Below are positions 1 through 9,003 of a DNA stretch of 64,000 nt, in pieces. Source of the DNA: Lachnospira multipara ATCC 19207 (GTDB lineage Bacteria; Bacillota; Clostridia; Lachnospirales; Lachnospiraceae); assembly GCF_000424105.1 (NCBI RefSeq), contig NZ_AUJG01000001.1, forward strand, positions 310,001 to 374,000, written 5' to 3'. Each line of letters begins with the position of its first letter. Position 1 is the stretch's first letter. The notes under the pieces are model-generated. The model was not told the origin of the DNA. It made no database searches and saw only the letters and a program-made list of their open reading frames with translations. The position numbers and the translations under genes are program-made.

Positions 1-676
1 AGAGATGATTGGAGATCCTTTCGAAGGTACAGCAAAATTTGAAACACCAATTGAATACATTGAGTCAAATGGCGCAACAAGATTTGCATCATTAGCAGGA
101 GAAGAAAAGATTACAGTAGACATCGGATTATATTTAGAAAATGGCTACAAGAAAGAAGTCCTTGTTACTGGTCCAGAGGGTGATAAGCTTGGCTTAGAAA
201 ATAATTTGATTAAGATTGTATATCAGATTGATAAGCACACAATCACTACTGAATACTATTTCGATAATGAAATCGATGATAGTAAGACAACAACAACAGA
301 ACAGTACAATGACACAACAATTAATGAAGTAACACCAGAGGAAGTAGCAGGCTACGAGGTAGATAGAATTGAATACCCAGATTCTGATAAATTAACAGAA
401 GATGTAACAATTAAGGTTTACTACAAGAAGATTGTTGTACCACCTCCAACACCTGAACCTGAAACAGAAGTTGCAGCAGATGAAGATGAGATATTACCAC
501 CAACAACTGAGCCAGTACCAGAAATTGCAGCAGATGAAGAAATTGTTGAAGAAGTTGCAGCTGATGAAGCTCAAACAGGCGACACAAACAATATGTTTAT
601 CTACTTTATGGCAATCATGTTATCAGCTGGATGCTTAGTTGTAACAGGAAACAAGTATTTTAAAAAGGAGGATTAA
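1..676 (+). CDS. C-terminal part of a MucBP-like repeat surface protein (cut by window start)
   Basis: The frame is open from the first bases, so the Met at position 5 is internal: the paralogue at 1185-4892 has the same segment deep inside the protein. What remains is the end of a 'GTAKFETPIEYI' repeat, a 'TTEYYFDNEIDDSKTTTTEQ' repeat, a Pro/Glu-rich spacer with 'AADE' motifs, and a C-terminal anchor made of a QTGD sorting-like motif, a hydrophobic stretch and the basic tail KYFKKED. Such tails mark sortase-processed Gram-positive wall proteins, although QTGD is not the canonical LPxTG. The last ~145 coding bases and the 3' UTR are almost identical to those of the next gene, which points to recent duplication or gene conversion. 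Ligand unknown. Confidence 0.85.
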   Translation, partial: EMIGDPFEGTAKFETPIEYIESNGATRFASLAGEEKITVDIGLYLENGYKKEVLVTGPEGDKLGLENNLIKIVYQIDKHTITTEYYFDNEIDDSKTTTTEQYNDTTINEVTPEEVAGYEVDRIEYPDSDKLTEDVTIKVYYKKIVVPPPTPEPETEVAADEDEILPPTTEPVPEIAADEEIVEEVAADEAQTGDTNNMFIYFMAIMLSAGCLVVTGNKYFKKED

Positions 677-799
677 TAGTTCACCTTTTTAAGATAAAGG
701 TTAGATGTAGAAATACATTTGACAAAGCACATAATTAAGATATTAATTATGCTAGTAACTGGATAAAGTGTACCCACACTTATATATATCCTCAAAAAA

Positions 800-836
800 G
801 GGGCCCTGCCAACAAGACGTTGGTGGGGTCTTTTTT
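800..836 (+). terminator. Rho-independent terminator of the first surface-protein gene
   Basis: GC-rich hairpin (CCTGCCAAC paired with GTTGGTGGGG) followed by TTTTTT. A related hairpin ends the next paralogue at 4945-4982. Confidence 0.85.
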
Positions 837-1184
837 ATGTCACTTTTGTACAAAAAAGAATACAAAAAAGCTCATATTTAAACAAAATAAAACTATTTTT
901 GAATAAAATTTACCAACTAGTACCATAATCCTATGCACATAGTTCTAAAGATGTCTATTTTTTACAAATTGTATCCATAATAATACAATATTAGCAATAT
1001 TTTACTAGATATACCCACCATAAGAGGGTATAGGAAAATGTAAATAAAACGTATTATATTGTCTAGTCGGTAAGGTGAAGCTAGATGAGGGATATGGTTT
1101 ATATTTTCACGATATAGGTCATAGGGAGACAAGAATTTAATATACTTTATTGATAAAAGCAACAAATCATATTTAGGAGGATAT
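837..1184 (+). promoter_or_regulatory. Upstream region of the 1235-aa surface protein
   Basis: AT-rich non-coding stretch of about 350 bases. It shares a block (TACAATATTAGCAATATT around 984-1001) with the upstream region of the paralogue at 5257, where the same block is a better palindrome. Both regions also carry AGAGGG-type runs (an ACCC/GGGT inverted repeat near 1012-1030 here). A strong AGGAGG lies at 1175-1180. No confident -35/-10 pair was found. Confidence 0.35.
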
Positions 1185-4100
1185 ATGATAGCTATTACTA
1201 AGAAACATAAGAGTAAGAGAATTTTAAGCTTCATTCTATCAATGATTTTAGTTCTTTCAACTGCCCTCGGCGCAGCAGGAACAGTAGTATTAGCAGATGA
1301 AGCAACAACTAATGAGAAAGACGTAACTCTTAATAAGACAGCAAAGTTAGTCGATGGTAAGGAGAATACTTGGGATGTGACATTGTCACTTACGGGGGAA
1401 GAACCAGACATCACAGAAACTGAAGTGGTTTTTGTTATTGATGTTACAAAAGAGGAATTTAAAGAGGCTGCTAAAATTGCAGCAGAAGGTTTATTAACAA
1501 ATGATTGTACTAAGGTTGATCTTGTTACATACGGAAATTCTGGAGAACAGAAAGGTCAATTTAGCGATTTAGATTCATTAAAAAATGCTATCGATGGAAT
1601 CAAATTTAATTTTAAAGAAAAGCAATTTGTTCAAGCAGGACTCCTTAAGGCAAAGGAATATTTAGATTCTTCAACAGCTAGTAAAAAGAACATTATTCTT
1701 TTTTCAGATGGTGAGGCAACTCGTAGCTATAAGTTTTCTACAGTAAGTATTAATATTGAACATTATTGTGATATAATTTACCATTGGTCTTTTTTTAGTT
1801 ATTATCCAGAACATACTTGGAAGGAAAAAGACTATGATGATAGCTGGTTTAAGGATGACTATCATATTAATGCAAAAAATAATTACGAGATATCATCTTT
1901 AGATTATAGTAATCCTTTTGATTATAATGATAAGAATTCTTTTGTAGATTTAGATGCAGCAAGTAAAACATGTAGGCATGGAGAATCTTATAAAAAAACA
2001 GTACATATTGACAATGCTATAGCTAAAGCAACAAAATATGTAGCAACACAAGTAAAGAATGCTGGTTATGATATTTATAATGTTAGATGTGAATCTAATT
2101 ATGAAGCAGATGATTTGTTAGGAAAAGACAACATAAAGTCATCTGTAAGATATAAATCAAATGACTATTTTAATACATTTGCAGAGGCTCTTGCAGGTAG
2201 CAAGAAAGAAATAACTAACGCTACAGTAACAGAAGTTGTTTCTGAGAACTTTAACTTAGTAAATGCAAGTAACTTAACAGATTCTAATGGAAATCCTGTA
2301 ACTTATGACGAAGCAACAAATAAACTTACTTGGTCAGTAGATACTGTATCTTCAAAGCCTGCTACTTTAACTTATAGAGTAGAAGTTAAGAATGATAAGT
2401 TAGCTACTTTAGATAAGAACACAGATTATTCTATTAGTAAGACATCATCAATTAGCTATACTAATAAGAATGGTGCAACAATTAATGATGGTTTCCCAGA
2501 AGCAACAGTAAATGTTTCTAAGAGATCTATTAAGCTTAACTTCAATGAAGTTGATGAAAATGGCAATGTAATTGCTACAAAAAAAGCTTCTGAGTATGTG
2601 TCAGGTGATAACTCAAGATCAAGCGAATATAGCTTATTAACATATGCTAAAACATATGTTGTTAAGGCAGATGATTTTACATCTGATAATTATGTATTAA
2701 AGAGCATTGATTACAATGGTCATAATTATACAGATACAGATAAGGTCTCAGTAGTTTTAACAGCTGATAATTCAGAACAGGAAGTAACATTTAATTATTA
2801 TAAGAAAGAAATGTCAAAAGTAACAGTTAATTACTATGAGAATTCATATAGTAAGGATGCTACACCAAAATACACTGAAACTATTGATTTACCAGTAGGT
2901 TCAAATGTAACATTAACAGCTGAGCAGATGTCAATGCATAAGCCAGATGGTTATGTGACACCAGCTGCTGTTGATAGCTCAAGTTCAACAGTTGTTACAT
3001 TAAAAGATTACGAGACAGTTGTAAATGTGGTATATACAAAGGATTCATTCCCATATACAATTAACTATTATAAGGATGAAATCTCTGAGGCTAATTTAAT
3101 AGGTTCTGACTCAAAGGAAGCAGTTGAGTTTGGTTCAGAAATTAAGGCAAAAGACGTTGATGTTACATTACATAAGCCAGATGGTTACGAAGATGGTGCA
3201 GTACAGTCAACTGATTTAATAATCACATCTGATGCTGATAAGAATGTTATCAATGTCCTTTACTCAACAAAGTCAAAGATTGGATATGAAGTAAGATATT
3301 ATCATGATTCAGTAGATGATTCGAATCTTATTGATACATATGTAAATGAAGATGCAGTATTTGAAACAACAATTGATTTTGATGTAGATCTTAAAAAGGG
3401 TGAAGGTTATAAATCAGGCGTAATTCAGTCTAATAGTGCAACAACAGTTACATCAGATAGAGATAATAATATTGTATATGTAGTATACGAAAAGGATTCA
3501 TTCCCATACACAATTAATTACTACAAAAAGTCAGCTTCTGATGAAGAAGTAGAACTTGGAACAGTAACAGGAAGCGCAGTATTTGAGTCAACAATTGACG
3601 TAGATGTTAATGCTAAAAAGCCAACAGAAGGTTATAAGGAAGGCGTTATTGTAGAAGGAACTACAACAGCCAAAGCAGGAGAGAATGTAATTAAGGTAGT
3701 ATACGAAAAGGATTCATTCCCATACACAATTAATTACTACAAAAAGTCAGCTTCTGATGAAGAAGTAGAACTTGGAACAGTAACAGGAAGCGCAGTATTT
3801 GAGTCAACAATTGACGTAGATGTTAATGCTAAAAAGCCAACAGAAGGTTATAAGGAAGGCGTTATTGTAGAAGGAACTACAACAGTCAAAGCAGGAGAGA
3901 ATGTAATTAAGGTAGTATACGATAGAGATACATTCGGCTACACAGTTAATTACTACAAGGATTCAGTTTCAGAAGATAATAAATTAGAAACTGATCCAAC
4001 TTCACATGAAGCTTTATATGACACAGTAATTAAATCTGAAGATGTTGATTTAACAATGTTTAAGCCAGATGGTTATGAAGCAGGTGTAATTGAAACAGGT

Positions 4101-4892
4101 AACTTTACAATTACAGCAAATGAAGCTAACAATGTAATCAATGTAGTTTATAAGACTAAGTCAGATGTAGATTATACTATTGAATACTATAAGCAGGTAT
4201 ATAACGAAGATACTGATACAATCACAGAAAAAAATATTGGAACATCAGTTACAGGCACAGCAAAATTTGAAACACCAATTGAGTATATTCAGTCAGATGG
4301 TGCAACAAGATTTGCCACAACAGGAGAAACAGATAAGCTTACTATTGACCTTGGTGCTTACTTAGAAGCAGGTTATAAGTCAGAAGTTCTTGTTACAGGT
4401 CCAGAGGGTGATAAGCTTGGATTAGAAGATAATACAATTAAGATTGTATATCAGCTTGAAAAGTACACAATCACTACTGAATACTACTTCGATGATGAAA
4501 TCGATGATAGCATGACAACAACAACAGAACAGTACTTTGCTACAACAATTAATGAATTAACACCATATGCAGTAGAAGGCTATGAGTTAGCTACTGTTGA
4601 ATATCCTGAGTCAGATACATTATCAGGAGATGTAACAATCAAGGTTAACTACAAGAAGCTTGTAGTACCTGAGGTTGCAGCAGACGAAGATACAGTATTA
4701 GCGCCAGCTGCAGATACAGTAGTAGCACCAGTTGCAGAAGTAGCAGCTGATGAAGAAATTGTTGAAGAAGTTGCAGCTGATGAAGCTCAAACAGGCGACA
4801 CAAACAATATGTTTATCTACTTTATGGCAATCATGTTATCAGCTGGATGCTTAGTTGTAACAGGAAACAAGTATTTTAAAAAGGAAGATTAA
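1185..4892 (+). CDS. Secreted vWA-like plus MucBP-like repeat surface protein, 1235 aa
   Basis: Start at 1185 follows AGGAGG. Residues 1-37 form a signal peptide (basic start, hydrophobic core, VLA-DEA cleavage). Residues ~80-340 resemble a von Willebrand A fold, with VVFVIDVTKEE, then NIILFSDGEATR. The usual metal-binding DxSxS loop is replaced by DVTKE, so metal-dependent adhesion is doubtful. From residue ~545 there are about eight repeats of ~70 residues starting 'FPYTINYYKD', MucBP-like. Two adjacent ones (3485-3700 and 3701-3916) differ by a single base. The tail has AADE motifs, QTGD, a membrane segment and KYFKKED. Probably a wall-attached adhesin; the ligand is unknown. Neighbouring paralogues lie on both sides. 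Confidence 0.85.
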   Translation: MIAITKKHKSKRILSFILSMILVLSTALGAAGTVVLADEATTNEKDVTLNKTAKLVDGKENTWDVTLSLTGEEPDITETEVVFVIDVTKEEFKEAAKIAAEGLLTNDCTKVDLVTYGNSGEQKGQFSDLDSLKNAIDGIKFNFKEKQFVQAGLLKAKEYLDSSTASKKNIILFSDGEATRSYKFSTVSINIEHYCDIIYHWSFFSYYPEHTWKEKDYDDSWFKDDYHINAKNNYEISSLDYSNPFDYNDKNSFVDLDAASKTCRHGESYKKTVHIDNAIAKATKYVATQVKNAGYDIYNVRCESNYEADDLLGKDNIKSSVRYKSNDYFNTFAEALAGSKKEITNATVTEVVSENFNLVNASNLTDSNGNPVTYDEATNKLTWSVDTVSSKPATLTYRVEVKNDKLATLDKNTDYSISKTSSISYTNKNGATINDGFPEATVNVSKRSIKLNFNEVDENGNVIATKKASEYVSGDNSRSSEYSLLTYAKTYVVKADDFTSDNYVLKSIDYNGHNYTDTDKVSVVLTADNSEQEVTFNYYKKEMSKVTVNYYENSYSKDATPKYTETIDLPVGSNVTLTAEQMSMHKPDGYVTPAAVDSSSSTVVTLKDYETVVNVVYTKDSFPYTINYYKDEISEANLIGSDSKEAVEFGSEIKAKDVDVTLHKPDGYEDGAVQSTDLIITSDADKNVINVLYSTKSKIGYEVRYYHDSVDDSNLIDTYVNEDAVFETTIDFDVDLKKGEGYKSGVIQSNSATTVTSDRDNNIVYVVYEKDSFPYTINYYKKSASDEEVELGTVTGSAVFESTIDVDVNAKKPTEGYKEGVIVEGTTTAKAGENVIKVVYEKDSFPYTINYYKKSASDEEVELGTVTGSAVFESTIDVDVNAKKPTEGYKEGVIVEGTTTVKAGENVIKVVYDRDTFGYTVNYYKDSVSEDNKLETDPTSHEALYDTVIKSEDVDLTMFKPDGYEAGVIETGNFTITANEANNVINVVYKTKSDVDYTIEYYKQVYNEDTDTITEKNIGTSVTGTAKFETPIEYIQSDGATRFATTGETDKLTIDLGAYLEAGYKSEVLVTGPEGDKLGLEDNTIKIVYQLEKYTITTEYYFDDEIDDSMTTTTEQYFATTINELTPYAVEGYELATVEYPESDTLSGDVTIKVNYKKLVVPEVAADEDTVLAPAADTVVAPVAEVAADEEIVEEVAADEAQTGDTNNMFIYFMAIMLSAGCLVVTGNKYFKKED
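3485..3916 (+). repeat. Tandem 216-bp repeat inside the surface protein
   Basis: Two head-to-tail copies of 216 bp (72 codons). I see one difference, GCC versus GTC (Ala/Val). Silent positions are conserved as well, so the duplication is recent or is kept uniform by recombination. Confidence 0.95.
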
Positions 4893-4944
4893 TAGTTCAC
4901 CTTTTTAAGATCAAGGTTAGATGTAGAAATATATTAAAAGAAAA

Positions 4945-4982
4945 GAGGCTCTGCCAACAATAAGTTGGTAGGGCCTTTTTTA
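4945..4982 (+). terminator. Rho-independent terminator
   Basis: Stem GGCTCTGCCAAC with GTTGGTAGGGCC (two G-U pairs), loop AATAA, then TTTTTT. Follows the 1235-aa surface protein. Confidence 0.9.
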
Positions 4983-5058
4983 TGGTGTGCGCCTAGCGAC
5001 GCGCTAAAAGTTGTAAGTTCTAAACTTGATTATTTGTAAAAATTAACAACATATTGTA

Positions 5059-5080
5059 TACAATATTGAGCAATGTTGTA
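5059..5080 (+). promoter_or_regulatory. Palindromic block upstream of the 719-aa surface protein
   Basis: TACAATATTG-AG-CAATGTTGTA is a 10-bp inverted repeat with one mismatch. A related block lies at 984-1003 upstream of the paralogue, so it may be a shared operator. A short C-run/G-run segment with three AGAGGGG(G)T units follows at 5097-5139. Function is inferred from conservation only. Confidence 0.35.
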
Positions 5081-5256
5081 AAACTTTAAATAAAATCTCC
5101 CCCTAAAAGAGGGGTGCGAGAGGGGGTATAGAGGGGGTAATATTGTTCGTGTTAATGGTTCGAGATAATTAAATATTATAATTTGAAATTGGGGCGGTCA
5201 AATTGTAAGTTGGAGAGAAACTATTTCGAATTAAAGTAAATAAAGGAGGATATGAA

Positions 5257-7416
5257 ATGTTTAACATTGAGGGGAGACTTATTAAGTCTAAAAGATTATT
5301 ATGTTTAATCTTTACACTTATTTTTGTTCTTACAACTTTAGTGACATCAGTAGGACAAGCAAGCGCAGTAGGAGTTTTGGGAGCAGAGAATGATAATGAC
5401 AACAATAATACTTCAGACGAAACATATAGTATTACTACTGATTATGAGCCAGTAGATGGAGAGGATAATAGCTATATTGTTACGATTAAATGTAAGCCTG
5501 ATAATTATTTGGATCGTATACATTGTCATCTCACTGTTAATATGGATAGACATTTTAAATGCGTGGAAGAAAGTATTTTAGTAGATTGTGATGATTCTTC
5601 CACTTTTGATATGTCTTATTATCCAAACGGACAAGGTTATGAATTCTGTCTAGGAGATTTAAATAGTGAAGTAACAGTTAAATTTAAAGCTGTTGCTGAT
5701 AAAGCTTCCTTATCAGAAAAACCAACTAATGAAAGCCTTTATATTACACAGACTTCTTATTTTCAGATTTTTGCAGATTGGCCTAGGTCAATAAAAATAC
5801 CAGCAATTGGACCTGTAAATAAAAGAAATGTTGTTATTAATTATTATAAGGACAAGGTAGATGATTCAGTAGATGAAAATGGTAATTATTTATATTACTT
5901 AGGATCTGATACTGAACATTTTATAAATCAAGAAGTTGGTAGTGCTATAAAAAAAGAAGATGTCCCTAATAAGAATACATTTATTCCAGATGGATATAAG
6001 GAGAATGCAGAATTTGCAACAGAATTTGATGAAAATGATGAATTTATAGTTTCAGCTAATGGTGATGAAAATGTAATTAATCTAGTTTACAAAGAAAAAG
6101 AAAGTTATCCATATTCTGTTTTATATTATAAGGATAGTGAAAGCGATGAAAACTTATTAAAAGATATTTCTGTAATAGGTGAAGCTGAATATGACTCAGA
6201 AATACCTTTCAATTTAGAAGATGCCGCAACATTAATTGAAAAGTTTAGACCAGTTGGTTATACAGGTCGTTATAGTATTACATATGATGCTGAACATTAT
6301 ACAGGAAGAATTCAGTCATTTAAAAATGGTTTGTATAATAAAGTAAAAATTGTATATACAAAAGGTGTATACCCATATAAGATTGTATATTACAAGGATA
6401 GTATAAGTGATGGCAATAAACTAAAGGTTGTTGCCTATGATGATGATAGCAGAGTGTTAGAAAAAGAATATTTATCTGTAGTTCCATTTAGCGAGGTTAA
6501 TAAAAATCTTTCACAGCCAGAAGGTTATAATGAAGGTGTTATCATTGAAGAATCAGATACTAATACAGGACTTACAATCACTGAAAAAGATAATGTAATT
6601 AACGTTTTATATACTAAGAAAATCTTACCATATACAGTTAATTATTATGTTGAAGGTGAGGATGAACCATTTAAGACTGAAGAAGGTGAGGCAGAATATG
6701 AATCAGAAATTCCTTATGTAGATAAGACAACAGATTTAGGCGAGGAATATGAAGATATCCTAAAGGGTTATGAAGAAACTGGTGAAGTTACAAAATACAA
6801 TGAAAAGGGTGTTATTACAACAGATCCAGACAAAAATGTAATTGATGTAGTATTTAAACTTAAGGATGTTGAATATTTAGTGGAATACTATAAGGAAGTT
6901 CTTGATCCAGAGACTAATGAAATTAAGCAGGAAAAGATTTCATCATATGATGGAGTATCAAAGTATGGTAATGAATTTGCTTATAGTGAAGATGATACAC
7001 AACTTGATGATGAAAATATTATTAATGTATTAGTTAATAAAGAGCATCCAGGAGATGGCTATGAAGATTTAGCTCAAAAATTATTAGCTCCTGAAAAACT
7101 TGGTCTTACTAAGGAAGAAAATACTGTAAAAATTCTCTATAAGTTAATTGTCCCAGAGGAAATTGCAGCAGACGAAGATGAAGTAAAGCCAGAAGAGATT
7201 GCAGCAGATGAGGATGAGGTAAAGCCAGAAGAAGTAGCAGCAGACGAAGAAGTAATAAAGCCTTTAGTTATAGAACAAGAAGTAGCAGCAGATTCAGCAG
7301 AGGTAAATACAGCTGATATAAATGCTATAGCAATAAGACTATTATGTGTATTAATGCTAGGATCTATTCTTTTAGTTGCAACAGTAATTCTTAATAACAA
7401 GAAGAAGTCTTTATAA
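5257..7416 (+). CDS. Secreted MucBP-like repeat surface protein, 719 aa
   Basis: Start at 5257 follows AAAGGAGG. The signal peptide ends near residue 36 (GQASA). Residues ~38-185 are a non-repeat N-terminal domain I cannot assign. Residues ~190-625 hold about five MucBP-like repeats ('YPYSVLYYKDSESDENLL', 'LPYTVNYYVEGEDEP' and similar). Then comes an acidic low-complexity segment with repeated 'IAADEDEVKPEE', a C-terminal hydrophobic helix and the basic tail NNKKKSL. It is a third member of the cluster but without a vWA-like domain, and the QTGD motif of its neighbours has become NTAD. It may be a membrane-anchored rather than sortase-anchored version. Partner unknown. Confidence 0.85.
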   Translation: MFNIEGRLIKSKRLLCLIFTLIFVLTTLVTSVGQASAVGVLGAENDNDNNNTSDETYSITTDYEPVDGEDNSYIVTIKCKPDNYLDRIHCHLTVNMDRHFKCVEESILVDCDDSSTFDMSYYPNGQGYEFCLGDLNSEVTVKFKAVADKASLSEKPTNESLYITQTSYFQIFADWPRSIKIPAIGPVNKRNVVINYYKDKVDDSVDENGNYLYYLGSDTEHFINQEVGSAIKKEDVPNKNTFIPDGYKENAEFATEFDENDEFIVSANGDENVINLVYKEKESYPYSVLYYKDSESDENLLKDISVIGEAEYDSEIPFNLEDAATLIEKFRPVGYTGRYSITYDAEHYTGRIQSFKNGLYNKVKIVYTKGVYPYKIVYYKDSISDGNKLKVVAYDDDSRVLEKEYLSVVPFSEVNKNLSQPEGYNEGVIIEESDTNTGLTITEKDNVINVLYTKKILPYTVNYYVEGEDEPFKTEEGEAEYESEIPYVDKTTDLGEEYEDILKGYEETGEVTKYNEKGVITTDPDKNVIDVVFKLKDVEYLVEYYKEVLDPETNEIKQEKISSYDGVSKYGNEFAYSEDDTQLDDENIINVLVNKEHPGDGYEDLAQKLLAPEKLGLTKEENTVKILYKLIVPEEIAADEDEVKPEEIAADEDEVKPEEVAADEEVIKPLVIEQEVAADSAEVNTADINAIAIRLLCVLMLGSILLVATVILNNKKKSL

Positions 7417-7458
7417 AATTAATTTAAAGGGACTTCAATTATAAACTTAAATTAATTA

Positions 7459-7507
7459 TGCCTGAAAGATTTGGGATTTACTCAAAACTTTTCAGGCATT
7501 TTTTAAT
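7459..7507 (+). terminator. Rho-independent terminator
   Basis: GCCTGAAAG pairs with CTTTTCAGGC around an ~18-base loop, followed by ATTTTTT. Ends the surface-protein gene. Confidence 0.8.
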
Positions 7508-7692
7508 CTTATTTTAATCTTAGCTACATTTGACTTTAATTTAATTCTTGTATTCTATAATCAAGTTAAGGATATGAATTTCTTAGTTAAAGAGACGTGC
7601 ACACTGTTTAACTTATTACCTTATTACAGAAATTTATAGACATAACTTCTAGGGAATATTAAAATTAATTATAGAATAAAGGAGATATCATT

Positions 7693-8232
7693 ATGGATAA
7701 GTTAGAGAAAGTTGAAAAGATAATTGAAAAGACAGGGGTTAGTTACGAGGATGCTAAAAATGCCCTTGATCAGTGCAACGACGACATCTTAGATGCCATC
7801 TGTCTACTTGAAAAGGAAGGTAAGATTAAGAATAGTTACACAGCAAGTTATACAAGCTTTCCAGGTGGTAATGAAACAGATGAGAAATTTGCTAAGGCAC
7901 AAGCAAATTATGAGAAGTCAGTTAAGGAAGAAAAATTTAGTGACATATTATCAAGTTTCTTTAACTGGACTAAGAAAATTGTAGATAAGAGCTTTAAGAT
8001 TTGCCTCTTAGTTAAAAGACACGGGACAGAACTTGCAAAGATCCCACTATTTTTCTTCTTAGTATTAATGATTTTAGGTTTCTGGTTTTTCGTTCCAGTT
8101 CTAATCATTGGCTTATTTTTAGAGTGTAGATACAGTTTTGTTGGGTTAAATTCAGAAAAAGTAGACATAAATGATGTATGCGACAAAATGGCTGATGGTG
8201 TGGATGATTTTAAGAAGAATATCAACAAGTAA
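7693..8232 (+). CDS. DUF4342-type membrane protein with UBA-like N-terminus
   Basis: Starts after AAAGGAG (spacing suits the ATG at 7693). Residues 1-45 form a UBA/NAC-like three-helix segment ('ISYEDAKNAL' style: VEKIIEKTGVSYEDAKNALDQ). Residues ~90-150 match what is known as DUF4342: a conserved KRHGTELAKIPL stretch followed by a hydrophobic membrane segment. Function is unknown. It lies just upstream of a response regulator and histidine kinase, probably in one operon, so it may be a membrane accessory or target of that system. Confidence 0.7.
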   Translation: MDKLEKVEKIIEKTGVSYEDAKNALDQCNDDILDAICLLEKEGKIKNSYTASYTSFPGGNETDEKFAKAQANYEKSVKEEKFSDILSSFFNWTKKIVDKSFKICLLVKRHGTELAKIPLFFFLVLMILGFWFFVPVLIIGLFLECRYSFVGLNSEKVDINDVCDKMADGVDDFKKNINK

Positions 8233-8292
8233 TTAACAAGTAATTGATAATTGATAAATATATAGTAAACAGATTAGAAAAGGGTTTTGATT

Positions 8293-9000
8293 ATGAGTAA
8301 GTTGCTAATTATAGAAGATGAAGTAAAGATTGCTCGATTTGTGGAGCTAGAATTAAAACATGAAGGCTATGAGGTGGATTCCTCAATGGATGGCAGAGAA
8401 GGGCTTGAGAAGGCGCTTACAGGCAATTTCAATTTAATTTTACTAGACATTATGTTGCCAGGCCTTAATGGCCTTGAGGTTTTGCGCCGCATAAGAGCTA
8501 ACAATATTAAAACTCCTGTGATTATGTTAACTGCTAGAGATGCAGTAATGGACAAGGTTTCAGGCCTTGATGCAGGAGCCGATGACTACATAACAAAGCC
8601 CTTTGCTATTGAAGAACTGCTAGCAAGAATTCGTGTAAGCCTTAAGCACAATAGTCTTTCTGAAAATGTGACAAATACGGGACATGCAAAAAAAGACCTA
8701 GATGTTACATTTTCAATAAAAGGAGTAGATTTAAGCGTGCCAAGACACGAGGTTTTGGTAAAAGGGGATGTTGTGGAGCTTACCAATAGGGAGTTTGAGC
8801 TCTTAAGGACTCTTATGGAAAATAAAAATATCGTCCTAAACCGTGAACAGCTTCTAAATAAAGTCTGCGGATACGACTATATGGGGGAAACTAACATAAT
8901 TGATGTCTATGTCCGTTACCTAAGAACAAAAATTGATGATAAATACCAGATAAAGCTAATCCAGACCATTCGCGGCGTGGGTTACGCAATAAAGGAATAA
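8293..9000 (+). CDS. OmpR-family response regulator
   Basis: The ATG at 8293 is preferred to the TTG at 8287 because AAAAGGG (8277-8284) sits eight bases upstream of it. The receiver domain spans residues 1-120 with acidic E8/D9/E10, phosphoacceptor D52 (LILLD), T80 and K102. The C-terminal winged helix (~130-235) has the typical 'VELTNREFELLRTLMENKN' and 'VYVRYLRTKID' segments of OmpR/PhoB DNA-binding domains. The histidine kinase starts three bases after its stop. The regulon cannot be read from sequence; the kinase's sensor domain suggests an envelope signal. Confidence 0.93.
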   Translation: MSKLLIIEDEVKIARFVELELKHEGYEVDSSMDGREGLEKALTGNFNLILLDIMLPGLNGLEVLRRIRANNIKTPVIMLTARDAVMDKVSGLDAGADDYITKPFAIEELLARIRVSLKHNSLSENVTNTGHAKKDLDVTFSIKGVDLSVPRHEVLVKGDVVELTNREFELLRTLMENKNIVLNREQLLNKVCGYDYMGETNIIDVYVRYLRTKIDDKYQIKLIQTIRGVGYAIKE

Positions 9001-9003
9001 AAT

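Noticed and set aside
3485-3916. Direct repeats as insertion-sequence ends
   Set aside because: They are adjacent, in frame and code for a domain repeat; nothing lies between them.
7137-7400. Minus-strand frame of 87 codons
   Set aside because: Shadow of the acidic AADE-repeat tail of the surface protein; Ser/Ala-rich only because of the repeated codons on the other strand.
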